Shown here: positions 27,456 to 37,612 of the stretch, in pieces
Layout of the letters: the number at the start of each line of letters is the position of its first letter
Position numbering within the stretch: the first letter of the stretch is position 1
Origin: JAHBXC01 sp964350875
Lineage (GTDB): Bacteria; Planctomycetota; Phycisphaerae; Phycisphaerales; UBA1924
Assembly: GCA_964350875.1 (NCBI GenBank)
Contig: CAYGLT010000003.1
Location: 1 to 64,000, forward strand
DNA: 64,000 nt
Direction: 5' to 3'
Program-made: the position numbers and the translations under genes
Notes under the pieces: generated by a model
What the model was told of the DNA's origin: nothing
Seen by the model: the letters and a program-made list of their open reading frames with translations, nothing else
Databases searched by the model: none

Positions 27456-29282
27456 ATGCAAGCCGCCACCACGACTACCGCCCGCCGCTCCGCCGCCTTC
27501 GCCCTCGCCGCTGCGTGCGGCATGGCGTTCTCCGCGCAGGGCCTCGCCCAGAACGCCCTCGGTGACGGCCGCGCCCTCGACGCCAACTTCCAGCAGGGGT
27601 ACGGCAGGTACAACCCGGCCGGGCGCAACGCCAACTTCGCCAACGAGGTGCGGTTCCGCAACGCGATCGTGACGGGCAACGCGCCCAACGGGCTCTCGTT
27701 CCGCGGCGACGCCGGCTACCTCGCCTCCGACGACTTCTCCGCCGAGACCGGCGAGAACACCCTCTACGACTTCCAACGCGACTCCCTGTACTCCGGCCTC
27801 GCCACGCGCAATGTGCGCAACATCGACGCGCTGCGCGCCCAGATGTCCCTCGCCACGGGCGGCGCGCCCACCTTCGACACGGGCGGGCTCTTCATCAACC
27901 GCGCCGGCGCAGGCACGATGTCGGGCGACTTCAACAACGCGGCCCCCCAGATTTCCATCGATCCCTTCACCACCCGCATGGGCTCGATGCGCTCCACCTC
28001 CACCTACCTCAGCGGCCAGTCCCTCGAGCCTCAGTTCTTCGGCACCACGCAGGACCAGAACGGCCAGGCCTACGCCATCGGCTCGTCTCCCTTGCGCGGC
28101 GTGATCGCCCAGCAACTCTTCATGAACCCCGACGCCGAGGCGCCCCTCCCCAGGTTGCCCGGCGATGTCGTCGTCCCCACCGGCGCCGACGCCACCTATC
28201 CCGACCCGGCCGAGACCGACGCACGCTCGCCGGGCGGGCTCGTGTTCAACCCGGCCGATCTCCCCGCCATCGACGGAACGCAGAACACCGACTCTGACGA
28301 TAAACCCGCCGAGCCCCGCCCGGGTCAGATCAAGCAGACCCCGATGTCCAACCGCATTCAGGGCGAGGTCGAGCCCGAATCGCTGGGCACGAACGAGATC
28401 TCCGACCGCATCGAGCCGCGCTCGCCGTACGAGTCGCTGATCCAGGAATACATCAACCCCGTCCAGCCGACCTCCGACGACGCGGACGCAAATCCTTCAA
28501 CAGCCCCGTCGCAACTGCCCCCCGAGCAGGTCGAGGCAGACACCCGCTCGTTCCTCGACCGCGTGGAAGACCTCCGCCGCGAGATCCTCGGCCTGCCGCC
28601 GCGCGAGGCCGAGACCGACTCCGACGAGGTCGAAGCGCTCGAGGTCATCGACCCGCGCACCGGCGAAGTCGTCGAGGCGCCCGAGTCCCTCGGCGGCGTC
28701 GAATCCGTACGCGAGCGCGCCGCGCAGACCTTCGGCGAGGCGACCGTCCCCACCATGAAGTCGCTCGCCGCCACCGGCTCCGACTCGTCCGTCTTCAACC
28801 GCTACCTCCGCGACGGCGAGGCGAACCTGAAGGCCGGACGCTGGTTCGACGCCGAAGAATCGTTCACTCGCGCGATCAACCGCCGCTCGGGCGATCCGAT
28901 GGCCTCCGCCGGACGCATCAGCGCCCAACTCGGCGCCGGCATGTACCTCTCGGCGTCCGTGAATCTCCGCGCGCTCTTCAGCGCCCACCCGGAGATGGCC
29001 GCCGTCCGATTCCGCCCCGATCTCTTCCTCTCAGGCAACCGCCTGCAGGAAGTCCAACTCTACCTCCGCGACGAATCCCTGAAGGAGCGCGCCTTCGGCC
29101 GCGACGCCGCCCTGCTGCTCGCGTACATCGGGTACCAGACCGACAACCACCGCGAGGTGAAGAACGCGTTCGACGCCTACGACCGCAACAGCATGTCGCT
29201 GGCGGTCGAGCCCGACCCGCTCGTCGAGATGCTCAAGGGCGCGTGGCTCGACGCGCCGGCCCGACGCGCCGGATCGCGCTGA
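27456..29282 (+). CDS. exported TPR-containing protein of unknown function
   Basis: 608 aa from the ATG at 27456, with CAGGAG 8 bp upstream. The signal peptide is cleaved after GLAQ (about residue 32). The first half is Asn/Gly/Phe-rich (FQQGYGRYNPAGRNANFANE and similar). The middle is a long acidic, Pro-rich disordered stretch (about 230-390). The C-terminal ~170 residues hold TPR-like helices (LKAGRWFDAEESFTRAINRR). No enzyme motif is seen. It lies after the phoR-like gene in the same direction but with 105 bp between them, so co-regulation is uncertain. Confidence 0.7.
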   Translation: MQAATTTTARRSAAFALAAACGMAFSAQGLAQNALGDGRALDANFQQGYGRYNPAGRNANFANEVRFRNAIVTGNAPNGLSFRGDAGYLASDDFSAETGENTLYDFQRDSLYSGLATRNVRNIDALRAQMSLATGGAPTFDTGGLFINRAGAGTMSGDFNNAAPQISIDPFTTRMGSMRSTSTYLSGQSLEPQFFGTTQDQNGQAYAIGSSPLRGVIAQQLFMNPDAEAPLPRLPGDVVVPTGADATYPDPAETDARSPGGLVFNPADLPAIDGTQNTDSDDKPAEPRPGQIKQTPMSNRIQGEVEPESLGTNEISDRIEPRSPYESLIQEYINPVQPTSDDADANPSTAPSQLPPEQVEADTRSFLDRVEDLRREILGLPPREAETDSDEVEALEVIDPRTGEVVEAPESLGGVESVRERAAQTFGEATVPTMKSLAATGSDSSVFNRYLRDGEANLKAGRWFDAEESFTRAINRRSGDPMASAGRISAQLGAGMYLSASVNLRALFSAHPEMAAVRFRPDLFLSGNRLQEVQLYLRDESLKERAFGRDAALLLAYIGYQTDNHREVKNAFDAYDRNSMSLAVEPDPLVEMLKGAWLDAPARRAGSR

Positions 29283-29297
29283 GGCGCCAAAGATTGA

Positions 29298-29341
29298 GGG
29301 CCATCGAGCACATTCCCGCGACGCAACTCGCTCGACGGCCC
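29298..29341 (+). promoter_or_regulatory. stem-loop directly before the RsbU-type gene
   Basis: Arms GGGCCATCGAGC (29298-29309) and GCTCGACGGCCC (29330-29341) pair at 11 of 12 positions around a 20-nt loop. The 3' arm ends 5 bp before the ATG at 29347, where a ribosome binding site would sit. It could be a weak terminator for the upstream gene (no T-run) or a structure limiting initiation. Confidence 0.35.
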
Positions 29342-29346
29342 AGCGC

Positions 29347-31077
29347 ATGAACCCAGACCGGCTCTCACTCACCGACTTCCTGACCGACGGCTCCCTCGCC
29401 GCACTCTGCGAGGTGGCCACGGCGATCACGCGCCGCACGGTTCGACTCAAGGATGTCGATGGTCGGCTCATCCTCACCCGCGAGCCCGACGCCGCCAGCG
29501 CCGCACGTTGGCAGATCCGCGATGATCACGGCGAGCACGGCAGCCCGTCCGGGATCGCCTCGCGAGCCGGGCTCGTGTCGTCCGTCCGCGCCACGCCTTC
29601 GTTCGTCGCGCCGATCGTCGTCGAGGGCCAGACCATCGGCTCACTCTCCGTCGATCCGCCCGACCCGACGATCGAGTCGCGCATCGGCGAGCCCGAGGTC
29701 CAGCGCTTCGCCGCCCTGCTCGCGTCCCTCGCCGCCGAGGTCTGCGACAGCGCGTTCCAGCAGCGCGAACGCAACGACGAACTCGCCGCCCTCCTCAAAC
29801 TCTCGTCGATGCTCGTCGCCGCCGGGGACGCCGATGAGACCCTCGCGTCGGCCCTCCACGCCGCCGTCGAACTCCTCGGCGCCGACGCGGGCACGATCCG
29901 CACGCTCGACGATTCGCGCGAGCAACTCGTGCTCCGCGCGTACACCGGGCTTTCCGACGAGTTCATCGCCTCCGCGTCCGTCCTCCCCGCCGAGAAGGCG
30001 CTCGACGCCGAGGAACTCCGCGGCGGCGTGATCGCCATCGCCGACCTGCCCAACGACCCGCGCGTGGTCAAACGCCCCGCCGTCATCCAGGAAGGCCTCC
30101 GCTCGATCCTCAGCGCGGGGCTCGCGTTCCGCGGCCGGCCGCTGGGCGTGATGCGCCTCTACACGCGCACCCGGCGCGAGTTCACCGAGCGCGAACAGTC
30201 GCTCCTTCGCTCCATCGCGCAGCATTCCTCCGCCGCCGTCGCGAGTTCCGAACTCATCGAGACCGAACTCGACCACCGGCGCATGCTCCGACAGGTGCAA
30301 CTCGCCGCGCAGGTTCAGGGCCGCATGCTCCCTCGCACGGCGCCCACATTCACGAACCTCGACATCGCCGCGCGCCACATCCCCTCACTCGAACTCTCGG
30401 GCGACTTCTACGACCTGCTCGACCTCCGTGATCTGCACACCGCAGGGCCGGGCAACCCCGCGCCCGCCGCGCGCCTCGGCCTGCTCATCGGCGATGTCGT
30501 CGGGAAGGGCGTCGCCGCCGCTCTGCTCATGGCCAGCGTGCGCGCCTCGCTCCGCGCCCATGTGCAGGACCTCCCCGACCTCGACGAGGTGATGAACCGC
30601 GTCAACGCCGCCATGTGCCGCGACACGCTCGAGTCCGAGTTCGCCACCGTCTTCTACGGCGTGCTCGACGCCTCCACGCTCCGGCTCACCTATTGCAACG
30701 CCGGGCACGACTTCCCGTTCGTCATCCGCGCCCGCGCGGGCGAACCGCCGCGCGACAGCGACATCGACGAACTCTCCACCGGGGGCATGGTCATCGGCGT
30801 CGACACCGAGCAGCGCTATCAGTCGGCGTCGTTCGACCTCAGGCCGGGCGACACGCTCGTCATGTTCACCGACGGGCTCTCCGACACCATGGCGTTCGAC
30901 GGCCACCGGTTCACCAAGCGCCGCATCCGCCGCGCCGCGCTCCAGGCGCTCCGCGACACGCCCGACGCGCGCGCCGAGACCATCGCCGATCACATCATCT
31001 GGGAAAACCGCCGCTTCGCGGGTCTCAACGAACGCACCGACGACACCACCCTCATCGTCCTGCGCGTGCGTTCCTGA
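29347..31077 (+). CDS. RsbU/SpoIIE-type protein serine phosphatase with sensory domains
   Basis: 576 aa, no membrane segment. An N-terminal PocR-like sensory domain (SLTDFLTDGSLAALCEVATA, about 9-120) is followed by a GAF domain (about 150-305) and a PPM/SpoIIE phosphatase domain (about 325-575). The phosphatase has the metal-binding segments LSGDFYDLLDL and LIGDVVGKGVAAALLMASVRA, NAGHDFPFVI and FTDGLSDTM. Such proteins dephosphorylate anti-anti-sigma (STAS) proteins in partner-switching cascades. No STAS or anti-sigma kinase gene of that type lies in the window, so the partner must be elsewhere. Confidence 0.85.
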   Translation: MNPDRLSLTDFLTDGSLAALCEVATAITRRTVRLKDVDGRLILTREPDAASAARWQIRDDHGEHGSPSGIASRAGLVSSVRATPSFVAPIVVEGQTIGSLSVDPPDPTIESRIGEPEVQRFAALLASLAAEVCDSAFQQRERNDELAALLKLSSMLVAAGDADETLASALHAAVELLGADAGTIRTLDDSREQLVLRAYTGLSDEFIASASVLPAEKALDAEELRGGVIAIADLPNDPRVVKRPAVIQEGLRSILSAGLAFRGRPLGVMRLYTRTRREFTEREQSLLRSIAQHSSAAVASSELIETELDHRRMLRQVQLAAQVQGRMLPRTAPTFTNLDIAARHIPSLELSGDFYDLLDLRDLHTAGPGNPAPAARLGLLIGDVVGKGVAAALLMASVRASLRAHVQDLPDLDEVMNRVNAAMCRDTLESEFATVFYGVLDASTLRLTYCNAGHDFPFVIRARAGEPPRDSDIDELSTGGMVIGVDTEQRYQSASFDLRPGDTLVMFTDGLSDTMAFDGHRFTKRRIRRAALQALRDTPDARAETIADHIIWENRRFAGLNERTDDTTLIVLRVRS

Positions 31078-31081
31078 CTGC

Positions 31082-31133
31082 GCACTCTCTCTCGCTGGGA
31101 GAGGGTGGTTCACAGCAGGTGAGCCGGGTAAGA
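31082..31133. repeat. REP-like palindromic element
   Basis: The 65-bp gap between the RsbU-type gene and the thioredoxin gene (convergent) holds ACTCTCTC-TCGCTGG-GAGAGGGT (one mismatch in the arms), then a CAGCAGGTGAGCCGGGTAAGAG segment. The pattern 'CTCTC..GGGAGAGGGTGG...GTGAGCCGGGT' resembles palindromic intergenic repeats known in several high-GC genomes. Only one copy is present here. Confidence 0.35.
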
Positions 31134-31141
31134 GTCGCGCT

Positions 31142-31636
31142 TCACTCCCCGCGCACGGCGCCCTTGAGCGTCGCGAGAAGTTCCTCGGCGCTCATCGCGC
31201 CCACCTCGCGAACCAGCACCCTCCCGTCGCCCGTCATGAGCGTCGTCTGGGGGATGCCCCTCGTCTGGAGCGCTTCGGCGTCACGCTGATTCTCATCGAC
31301 ATCGATGTACACGGGCGTCGCGTTCTCGCGCACCCACGCCTCGACCTCCGGATCAACCAGCGCGTTGCGCTTGAACTGCTGGCAGGGAGGGCACCAGTCC
31401 GCCGTCGCGAACGCGAACACCAGCCCGCTCTTCCCGGCGGCGGCCTTCGCCTCGTCGAGCGTCTCGACGCCGTTCTCGAACATCGCGGGCTTGGGCGCAA
31501 CGCCCCCCGACGCCGCGTTCGCCCGGACGAACATCCAGCCCAGCGCGCCGACCATCACGGCCACGACCAGCGCCGTCAGGATGTTCCACGCCCGTGCGCC
31601 GCTTCGTGCCGGAATGCCGTAATCGCTCGCGCTCAT
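31142..31636 (-). CDS. membrane-anchored thioredoxin-like protein
   Basis: 164 aa from the ATG at 31636, with GGAG 8 bp upstream; longer in-frame starts would overlap the PilZ gene. An uncleaved N-terminal helix (about 18-38) anchors a thioredoxin domain facing the periplasm. The redox motif is DWCPPC (about 80-85). A cis-Pro segment follows (RGIPQTTLM, about 122). The CPPC pair suggests a reductase or cytochrome-maturation-like role rather than a general oxidase. The partner is unknown. Confidence 0.8.
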   Translation of the reverse strand: MSASDYGIPARSGARAWNILTALVVAVMVGALGWMFVRANAASGGVAPKPAMFENGVETLDEAKAAAGKSGLVFAFATADWCPPCQQFKRNALVDPEVEAWVRENATPVYIDVDENQRDAEALQTRGIPQTTLMTGDGRVLVREVGAMSAEELLATLKGAVRGE

Positions 31637-31807
31637 CAGGGAATCGCTCCTTTCCGTACTCCATCCACACAACGCCCCGCGGCGCCCGCGTGTTCCATCC
31701 CGATGGTTCTCGGACCCGGAAAGCACGCGGTTGTGCGATCTGCATCGGACAGATCGGTCAGCAAAGCACACCGATGTGTCGCGCCGCGCCTCACGCTTAT
31801 CGCGGCC

Positions 31808-32233
31808 ATGCCCAATGCCGATGCTGCGCGCGTGGAACAGGCCTCGACCATCAAGGGCCACACCGGGCGCTGCGCCTCCGATCCGGGCGAACGCCGGGAT
31901 TCCGACCGGCTCAAGACCGTCGGCGTCATGTGCAATCGGGGGAAGGTCATCGACCTCTCCACCCGAGGGATGCGCCTGCAGACCTGGCGACCGTGGAAAG
32001 ACGGCCAGCGCCGGATCGTCACGGTCTTCGACGAGCATTCGCGTGTCACCCTCGAGGCCAAGTGCGTCTGGGTACGCCCGCTGGGCCCCTTCCGCCGCGT
32101 CATCGGGCTGTGCTTCGAGCACGCCATCCCCGAGCAGGAGCGAGCCCTCGCGACGCTCGCGCAGACGCACAACGGCGCGGTCGGCATGATCAAGGCCGTC
32201 GGCAAGACGATCGCGCCAAGCAAGGCCGCCTGA
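31808..32233 (+). CDS. PilZ-domain protein (probable c-di-GMP receptor)
   Basis: 141 aa from the ATG at 31808; an in-frame start at 31703 overlaps the divergent thioredoxin gene's upstream region. Both PilZ signatures are present: RxxxR (RDSDR, about 28-32) and D-x-S-x-x-G (DLSTRG, about 47-52), which bind c-di-GMP in known PilZ proteins. There is no fused output domain. The stop directly abuts the convergent kbl stop. The target is unknown; PilZ proteins often control motility, pili or polysaccharide synthesis. Confidence 0.7.
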   Translation: MPNADAARVEQASTIKGHTGRCASDPGERRDSDRLKTVGVMCNRGKVIDLSTRGMRLQTWRPWKDGQRRIVTVFDEHSRVTLEAKCVWVRPLGPFRRVIGLCFEHAIPEQERALATLAQTHNGAVGMIKAVGKTIAPSKAA

Positions 32234-33475
<1,242 letters not shown>

Positions 33476-33549
33476 CTCGAAACTCCTCAATACACGGCGG
33501 AAGCGGCGATTCCACAGTGTACCGCCCCCGGACGCATACCATCGCCACC

Positions 33550-34263
33550 ATGGCCGCCCCAACACCCTCCAAGCCCTCCGACCTCGATGTCCGCGTGATC
33601 TCCATCGGCACGCTCGACCTCAACCCCTTCTGGAGCGAACGCGTCCCCACGCGCACAGGCCACGCCACCACGACCCTCATCCGCTCGGGCGGGCGCACGA
33701 TTCTGGTTGATCCCGGGCTCCCGGCCCCCGCGCTCGCGGCTCGCCTCAATGAGCGTTCGGGCCTCACGCCCGACAAGATCACGCATGTCTTTCTGACCTC
33801 CTTCCACCCCCACGCACGCCGCGCTCTCGCCGCGTTCCCCGAAGCGACCTGGTGGATCAGCGAGACCGAGCGCGAGACCGTGGGCGTGCCGCTCGCCACC
33901 GCGCTGCGCGACGCGATGGAAGCCAACGACGACGAGACCGCCGACACCCTCCACAAGGATGTCGCGCTGCTCCAGCGTTGCGCGCCCGCGCCCGACGAGA
34001 TCGCCGAGCGAGTCTCGCTCTTCCCCTTGCCCGGCGTCACCCCGGGCATGACCGGGCTCATCGTCGCCGACGCGCAGCACACGCTCGTCGTCACGGGCGA
34101 CGCCGTGCCCACCATCGAGCACCTCACGCAGGGTCAGGCGCCGCGTCAGGCGGGCGATCTCGAACAGGCCCGCGCGAGTCTCCTCGAAGCGGTCGAGATC
34201 GCCGACCTGCTCATCCTCGGCCGCGACAACCTCGTCGTGAACCCCGTGAAACGCCCGTTCTGA
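33550..34263 (+). CDS. metallo-beta-lactamase-fold protein with degenerate metal motif
   Basis: 237 aa from the ATG at 33550. The overall pattern of an MBL-fold hydrolase is recognisable: TTTLIRSGGRTILVDPGLP, then LTPDKITHVFLTS, LPGVTPGMTGLIV and TLVVTGDAVPT. The canonical T-H-x-H-x-D-H reads TSFHPHA, so the first His, the Asp and the last His are replaced. The third-strand PGHTPGH reads PGVTPGM. The Asp of TGDA remains. It is therefore probably not a normal two-zinc hydrolase. It is divergent from kbl with a 74-bp gap and followed closely by the next gene. Confidence 0.7.
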   Translation: MAAPTPSKPSDLDVRVISIGTLDLNPFWSERVPTRTGHATTTLIRSGGRTILVDPGLPAPALAARLNERSGLTPDKITHVFLTSFHPHARRALAAFPEATWWISETERETVGVPLATALRDAMEANDDETADTLHKDVALLQRCAPAPDEIAERVSLFPLPGVTPGMTGLIVADAQHTLVVTGDAVPTIEHLTQGQAPRQAGDLEQARASLLEAVEIADLLILGRDNLVVNPVKRPF

Positions 34264-34295
34264 ACCCGCAGGCGCCGGATCGAGTATCGTCGGGT

Positions 34296-36281
34296 ATGCC
34301 TTCCCGCGCTCGCCGTCCGCTCTCCGCCGCCCTCGTCGCGCTCCTCGCAGGCGCCGCTGCCGCGCAGCAGGCGACGCCGCCCGCGCAGGCCGATCAACAA
34401 ACGGGCATCGACCTCTCAAAACTCCCGCCCGCCATCGTGCTGGGCCTGCGCGTCGAGACCGTCCGGCGCAACATCGCCGCCGTCGATGAGGTCGTCATCG
34501 TCCCCTCGCGCGAGGCGTTCGTCGACGCGCTCTCCCGCTGGACCGCCAACGCACGATTCCCGATCTTCCTCGACGACGGCACGCCCGAAGCGCGCGAGAA
34601 CATCGCCCGCTTCGTGCGCGCGTACCGCCCCTCGCGCGTCGTGCGCTGGGAAGGCGAGCGAACCATGTGGCCGCAAGCCATCGAGGCCCAGCGCACGCTG
34701 ATGGCCGACGCCGTCGCGAACGCGTGGGGCGCCGAGTCCTACGAAGCGCTCCCGAACGCGTGGCGCGATCTGCGCTTCATCCCCCCGGGCGTCGTCGTGC
34801 TCTCCGAGTCCGACCCGCTTTGCCTTGGCGGGCTCGCCCTCGCCGCCGGTCGCGGCCAGATCCCCCTCTGGCTCACCCGCGAGAACGACGACGCGCTCCC
34901 CTCCGATTTCTCGGGCGAACTCTCCGAGCAGCAGGCCGCCGCGTTCCGGGCAACGCTCGAAGAACAACTCAGCGCGATCGGGCTCCCATGGAACTCGCTG
35001 GGCGACGCCATCGAAGCCATCACCATCGCGATCACGATCCCCGGGCGCATCAACTCGCCCGCAGGCCAGCGCGACCGCACCAATCCGATCATCGCGCTGG
35101 GCGATTACATCGGCCGCGACGCCGCCGACGAGCGCTACGCGTGGACAGGTCTCCTCGTGGGCAACGAGGAGCAGGCGATCTACACCGCGATGTGCTCGCT
35201 CTTCCTCCGCCCCGAACGCGCCTGGCTGTTCAACGGGTACAAGGCCAGCGGCGGGTTCGCGTCGTACGACATCAGCGCCGCACGCCAACCCCTCACCGAC
35301 GCGGGCTTCGAGGTCATCACCGACGACGCGCCGTTCTCGGGCGCCGACCACTGGCGCCGGCGCATCGTGAACGGCATCGACGCGGGCCTGATCCACATCA
35401 ACAGCAGCGGGATGAGCCGCAAGTTCAACCTCAACCCGGGCACGGCCACCACCGCCGACATCCCCGTGCTCAACACGCCCGCCATCGTTCACTTCATCCA
35501 CTCGTTCTCCGCCGAGGATGTCGGCAACCCGCGCACGCTCGCGCGGCGATTCATCGACAACGGCGCGTACGCCTACATCGGCTCGGTCGACGAGCCATTC
35601 CTCAACGCGTTCCACACGCCCGAACAGTTCGTCCGCCGCACCCTCTCGCTCGCGCCCGTCGGCGCCGGCGCACGCTACGACACCTCGCCCGCGTGGAAGA
35701 TCAACATCTACGGCGACCCGCTCCTCACCGTCGGCCCACCCGCCGAGCGCGTTGAACCGGAAGAAGAACTCTCCGGCGCCATCAACCTCGACACGCAGAT
35801 GCGCGAGGCGCTCCGCGCCCGCGACTTCACCACCGCCGGGACCGACCTGCTCCTCCTCGGCCGCGACACCGATCTCGTCCGGCTCTTCAACGCCGTGCGA
35901 ACCAACCCCGACGCGACCCTCTCGCCCGAATTCGCGGAGGTCGCGTTCTCCGCGCTCTTCCGCACGGGCGACCGCGACGGGATGCTCGAAGCCGCCGCGC
36001 TGATCCCCGCACGTCGGATGAACTTCTCGCCGATGCAGGACATGCTCTGGCAGGCGTTCGCCGGCACGCTGAATATCACTTCGCCCACGCCGCAGGTCGC
36101 CCAGGCCCTGCGCGACAACATCCGAGGGTGGAACCTGCTCGAAGACGCCGAGACCGCCGCGCAAGCCACCGCGACCGCCGAAGGCGACGCCATGGCCCGC
36201 GCCTTCCTCGAACGCGTCATCGAGACCACCAAGAACGACCGAACCCGCGCGCGGCTCGCCTCGCTGCTCGCAAAGTATTGA
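34296..36281 (+). CDS. secreted protein, possible C25/caspase-fold pseudoenzyme
   Basis: 661 aa from the ATG at 34296 with a signal peptide (MPSRARRPLSAALVALLAGA, cleavage after AAAQ). Residues about 40-270 are an alpha/beta region. The segment 340-480 has the spacing of gingipain-like C25 peptidases: a strand GLIHINSSG where family members have the catalytic GHG, a strand PAIVHFIHSF where the catalytic Cys lies, then GAYAYIGSVDEPFLNAF and KINIYGDPLL, near matches to the conserved GAVAFIG... and ..LLGDPTL blocks. His and Cys both appear replaced. The C-terminal ~180 residues are helical. Family membership is a hypothesis. Confidence 0.5.
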   Translation: MPSRARRPLSAALVALLAGAAAAQQATPPAQADQQTGIDLSKLPPAIVLGLRVETVRRNIAAVDEVVIVPSREAFVDALSRWTANARFPIFLDDGTPEARENIARFVRAYRPSRVVRWEGERTMWPQAIEAQRTLMADAVANAWGAESYEALPNAWRDLRFIPPGVVVLSESDPLCLGGLALAAGRGQIPLWLTRENDDALPSDFSGELSEQQAAAFRATLEEQLSAIGLPWNSLGDAIEAITIAITIPGRINSPAGQRDRTNPIIALGDYIGRDAADERYAWTGLLVGNEEQAIYTAMCSLFLRPERAWLFNGYKASGGFASYDISAARQPLTDAGFEVITDDAPFSGADHWRRRIVNGIDAGLIHINSSGMSRKFNLNPGTATTADIPVLNTPAIVHFIHSFSAEDVGNPRTLARRFIDNGAYAYIGSVDEPFLNAFHTPEQFVRRTLSLAPVGAGARYDTSPAWKINIYGDPLLTVGPPAERVEPEEELSGAINLDTQMREALRARDFTTAGTDLLLLGRDTDLVRLFNAVRTNPDATLSPEFAEVAFSALFRTGDRDGMLEAAALIPARRMNFSPMQDMLWQAFAGTLNITSPTPQVAQALRDNIRGWNLLEDAETAAQATATAEGDAMARAFLERVIETTKNDRTRARLASLLAKY

Positions 36282-36290
36282 ACGAAGCCC

Positions 36291-36851
36291 TCAGTCCTCG
36301 TCGGCGCGGAGTTTCGTCAGCGCCTGCGCGCCCTGCGACTTCTTCGTACGCAGACGATCAATCACCAGCGGCGGGACCATCGTCGCCAGCACGCTCAGGT
36401 CGCTCCCCATCGCGGTGATCTGCTTGATCAGACTGCTGCTCGTGTACGCGAAACTCTGCCCGGCGACGATGAAGCACGACTCGAGCCCCGCGACCTCGCG
36501 GTTCGTCACCGCCTGCTGGACCTCGTTCTGCAGGTCCGAGAGATTCCGGATGCCGCGCAAAATCACCGTCGCGCCCGCCTCGCGCGCCGCATCGACGGTC
36601 AGCCCCTGGAAACTCCGCACCTCGACCGGCGCGTAATCCGGCTCGCGCTGCATCACCGCGCTCACGAGTTTCTGGGCCATCTCCACCCGTTCCTCGGGGT
36701 CGAAGAGACTGTCCTTCCCGGGATTCCGGCCCACGGCCACGATCACCCGGTCAAAGAGTTTCCGCCCACGCTCGATCACATCGAGGTGCCCGTAGGTGAT
36801 CGGGTCGAAGGACCCGGGATAGATCGCGACATGCTCTCTCTGGGGTGGCAT
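36291..36851 (-). CDS. coaD: pantetheine-phosphate adenylyltransferase
   Basis: 186 aa. The N-terminus IYPGSFDPITYGHLDVIERG carries the nucleotidyltransferase T/HxGH motif (TYGH). LRGIRNLSDLQNE and YTSSSLIKQI are standard CoaD segments. It transfers AMP from ATP to 4'-phosphopantetheine in coenzyme A synthesis. It is about 20 aa longer than typical, due to a Lys/Arg-rich C-terminal extension. The start lies 12 bp before an N gap, so its upstream region is unknown. It converges closely with the preceding gene. Confidence 0.93.
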   Translation of the reverse strand: MPPQREHVAIYPGSFDPITYGHLDVIERGRKLFDRVIVAVGRNPGKDSLFDPEERVEMAQKLVSAVMQREPDYAPVEVRSFQGLTVDAAREAGATVILRGIRNLSDLQNEVQQAVTNREVAGLESCFIVAGQSFAYTSSSLIKQITAMGSDLSVLATMVPPLVIDRLRTKKSQGAQALTKLRADED

Positions 36852-36863
36852 GCGGGCATCGTA

Positions 36864-36963
36864 NNNNNNNNNNNNNNNNNNNNNNNNNNNNNNNNNNNNN
36901 NNNNNNNNNNNNNNNNNNNNNNNNNNNNNNNNNNNNNNNNNNNNNNNNNNNNNNNNNNNNNNN
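36864..36963. other. assembly gap of exactly 100 N
   Basis: A run of 100 unknown bases, the conventional placeholder for a scaffold join of unknown length. It lies between coaD and the AhpD-like gene, both of which are complete. I found no repeated sequence on its two sides. Linkage of the flanks depends on the scaffolding. Confidence 0.95.
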
Positions 36964-36964
36964 C

Positions 36965-37498
36965 TTACACCTTCTCCACCGCCGGGAAATCGCTCACCGA
37001 GCGGTTCACATTGTTGAAGGTGTTGGTCAGGTTCGCGAGCGCGACCAGCCCCACCACCTCAACCACCGCCTGATCGTCGAAGCCGGCCGACTTGAACGCG
37101 TCGAGTTGCGCGTCGGTGACATGGCCGCGCGTGTCCACCAGCGCGCGCGTGAACTTCGCGAGCGCGTCCATCCGCGCGTCGTCGGCGACCTGCCCCTTGC
37201 GCGCGCCGACCGTCTGCGCGTCGGTCATGCCGTGGCTCTTGCCGATGGCCGTGTGCGCCGCCTGGCAATACTCGCACCCCGCCGCGTTCGACGCCGCCAG
37301 TTGCACCGCCTCGACCTCGGCCATGCTCAGCGAGATCCCGTTCAGCGACTGGTTCATCTGCAGGTACATCGCCAGCACATGCGGCGAGTTCGCCATCCCC
37401 TTGAACACATTGAAGTGCTTGCCCTTCAGCGGGCCGTCGAAGATCTCTTTCGCTTTCCCCGAGGTACTCGCGGGATCGACTTCGTTCAAACGGGGCAT
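36965..37498 (-). CDS. AhpD-like / carboxymuconolactone decarboxylase-family protein
   Basis: 177 aa from the ATG at 37498; the upstream extension reads through a tandem repeat and is not coding. The CMD domain has the redox motif AGCEYCQAAH (about 73-82), which in AhpD-like proteins carries a peroxidatic and a resolving Cys and a proton-relay His. FTRALVDTRGHVTDAQLDAF follows, typical of uncharacterised peroxidase-related enzymes. It is complete although it ends 2 bp from the N gap. Substrate unknown. Confidence 0.8.
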   Translation of the reverse strand: MPRLNEVDPASTSGKAKEIFDGPLKGKHFNVFKGMANSPHVLAMYLQMNQSLNGISLSMAEVEAVQLAASNAAGCEYCQAAHTAIGKSHGMTDAQTVGARKGQVADDARMDALAKFTRALVDTRGHVTDAQLDAFKSAGFDDQAVVEVVGLVALANLTNTFNNVNRSVSDFPAVEKV

Positions 37499-37612
37499 CG
37501 GCGGTCTCCTGGGTTCGGGATTGATGGACAGTCCATTCTCCCCGCCTCGTCCGGACGAGTCACACATCGCCCCAATCTCGACTGCTGCCCGCTGCCTATT
37601 GCCCTTGCCCCC

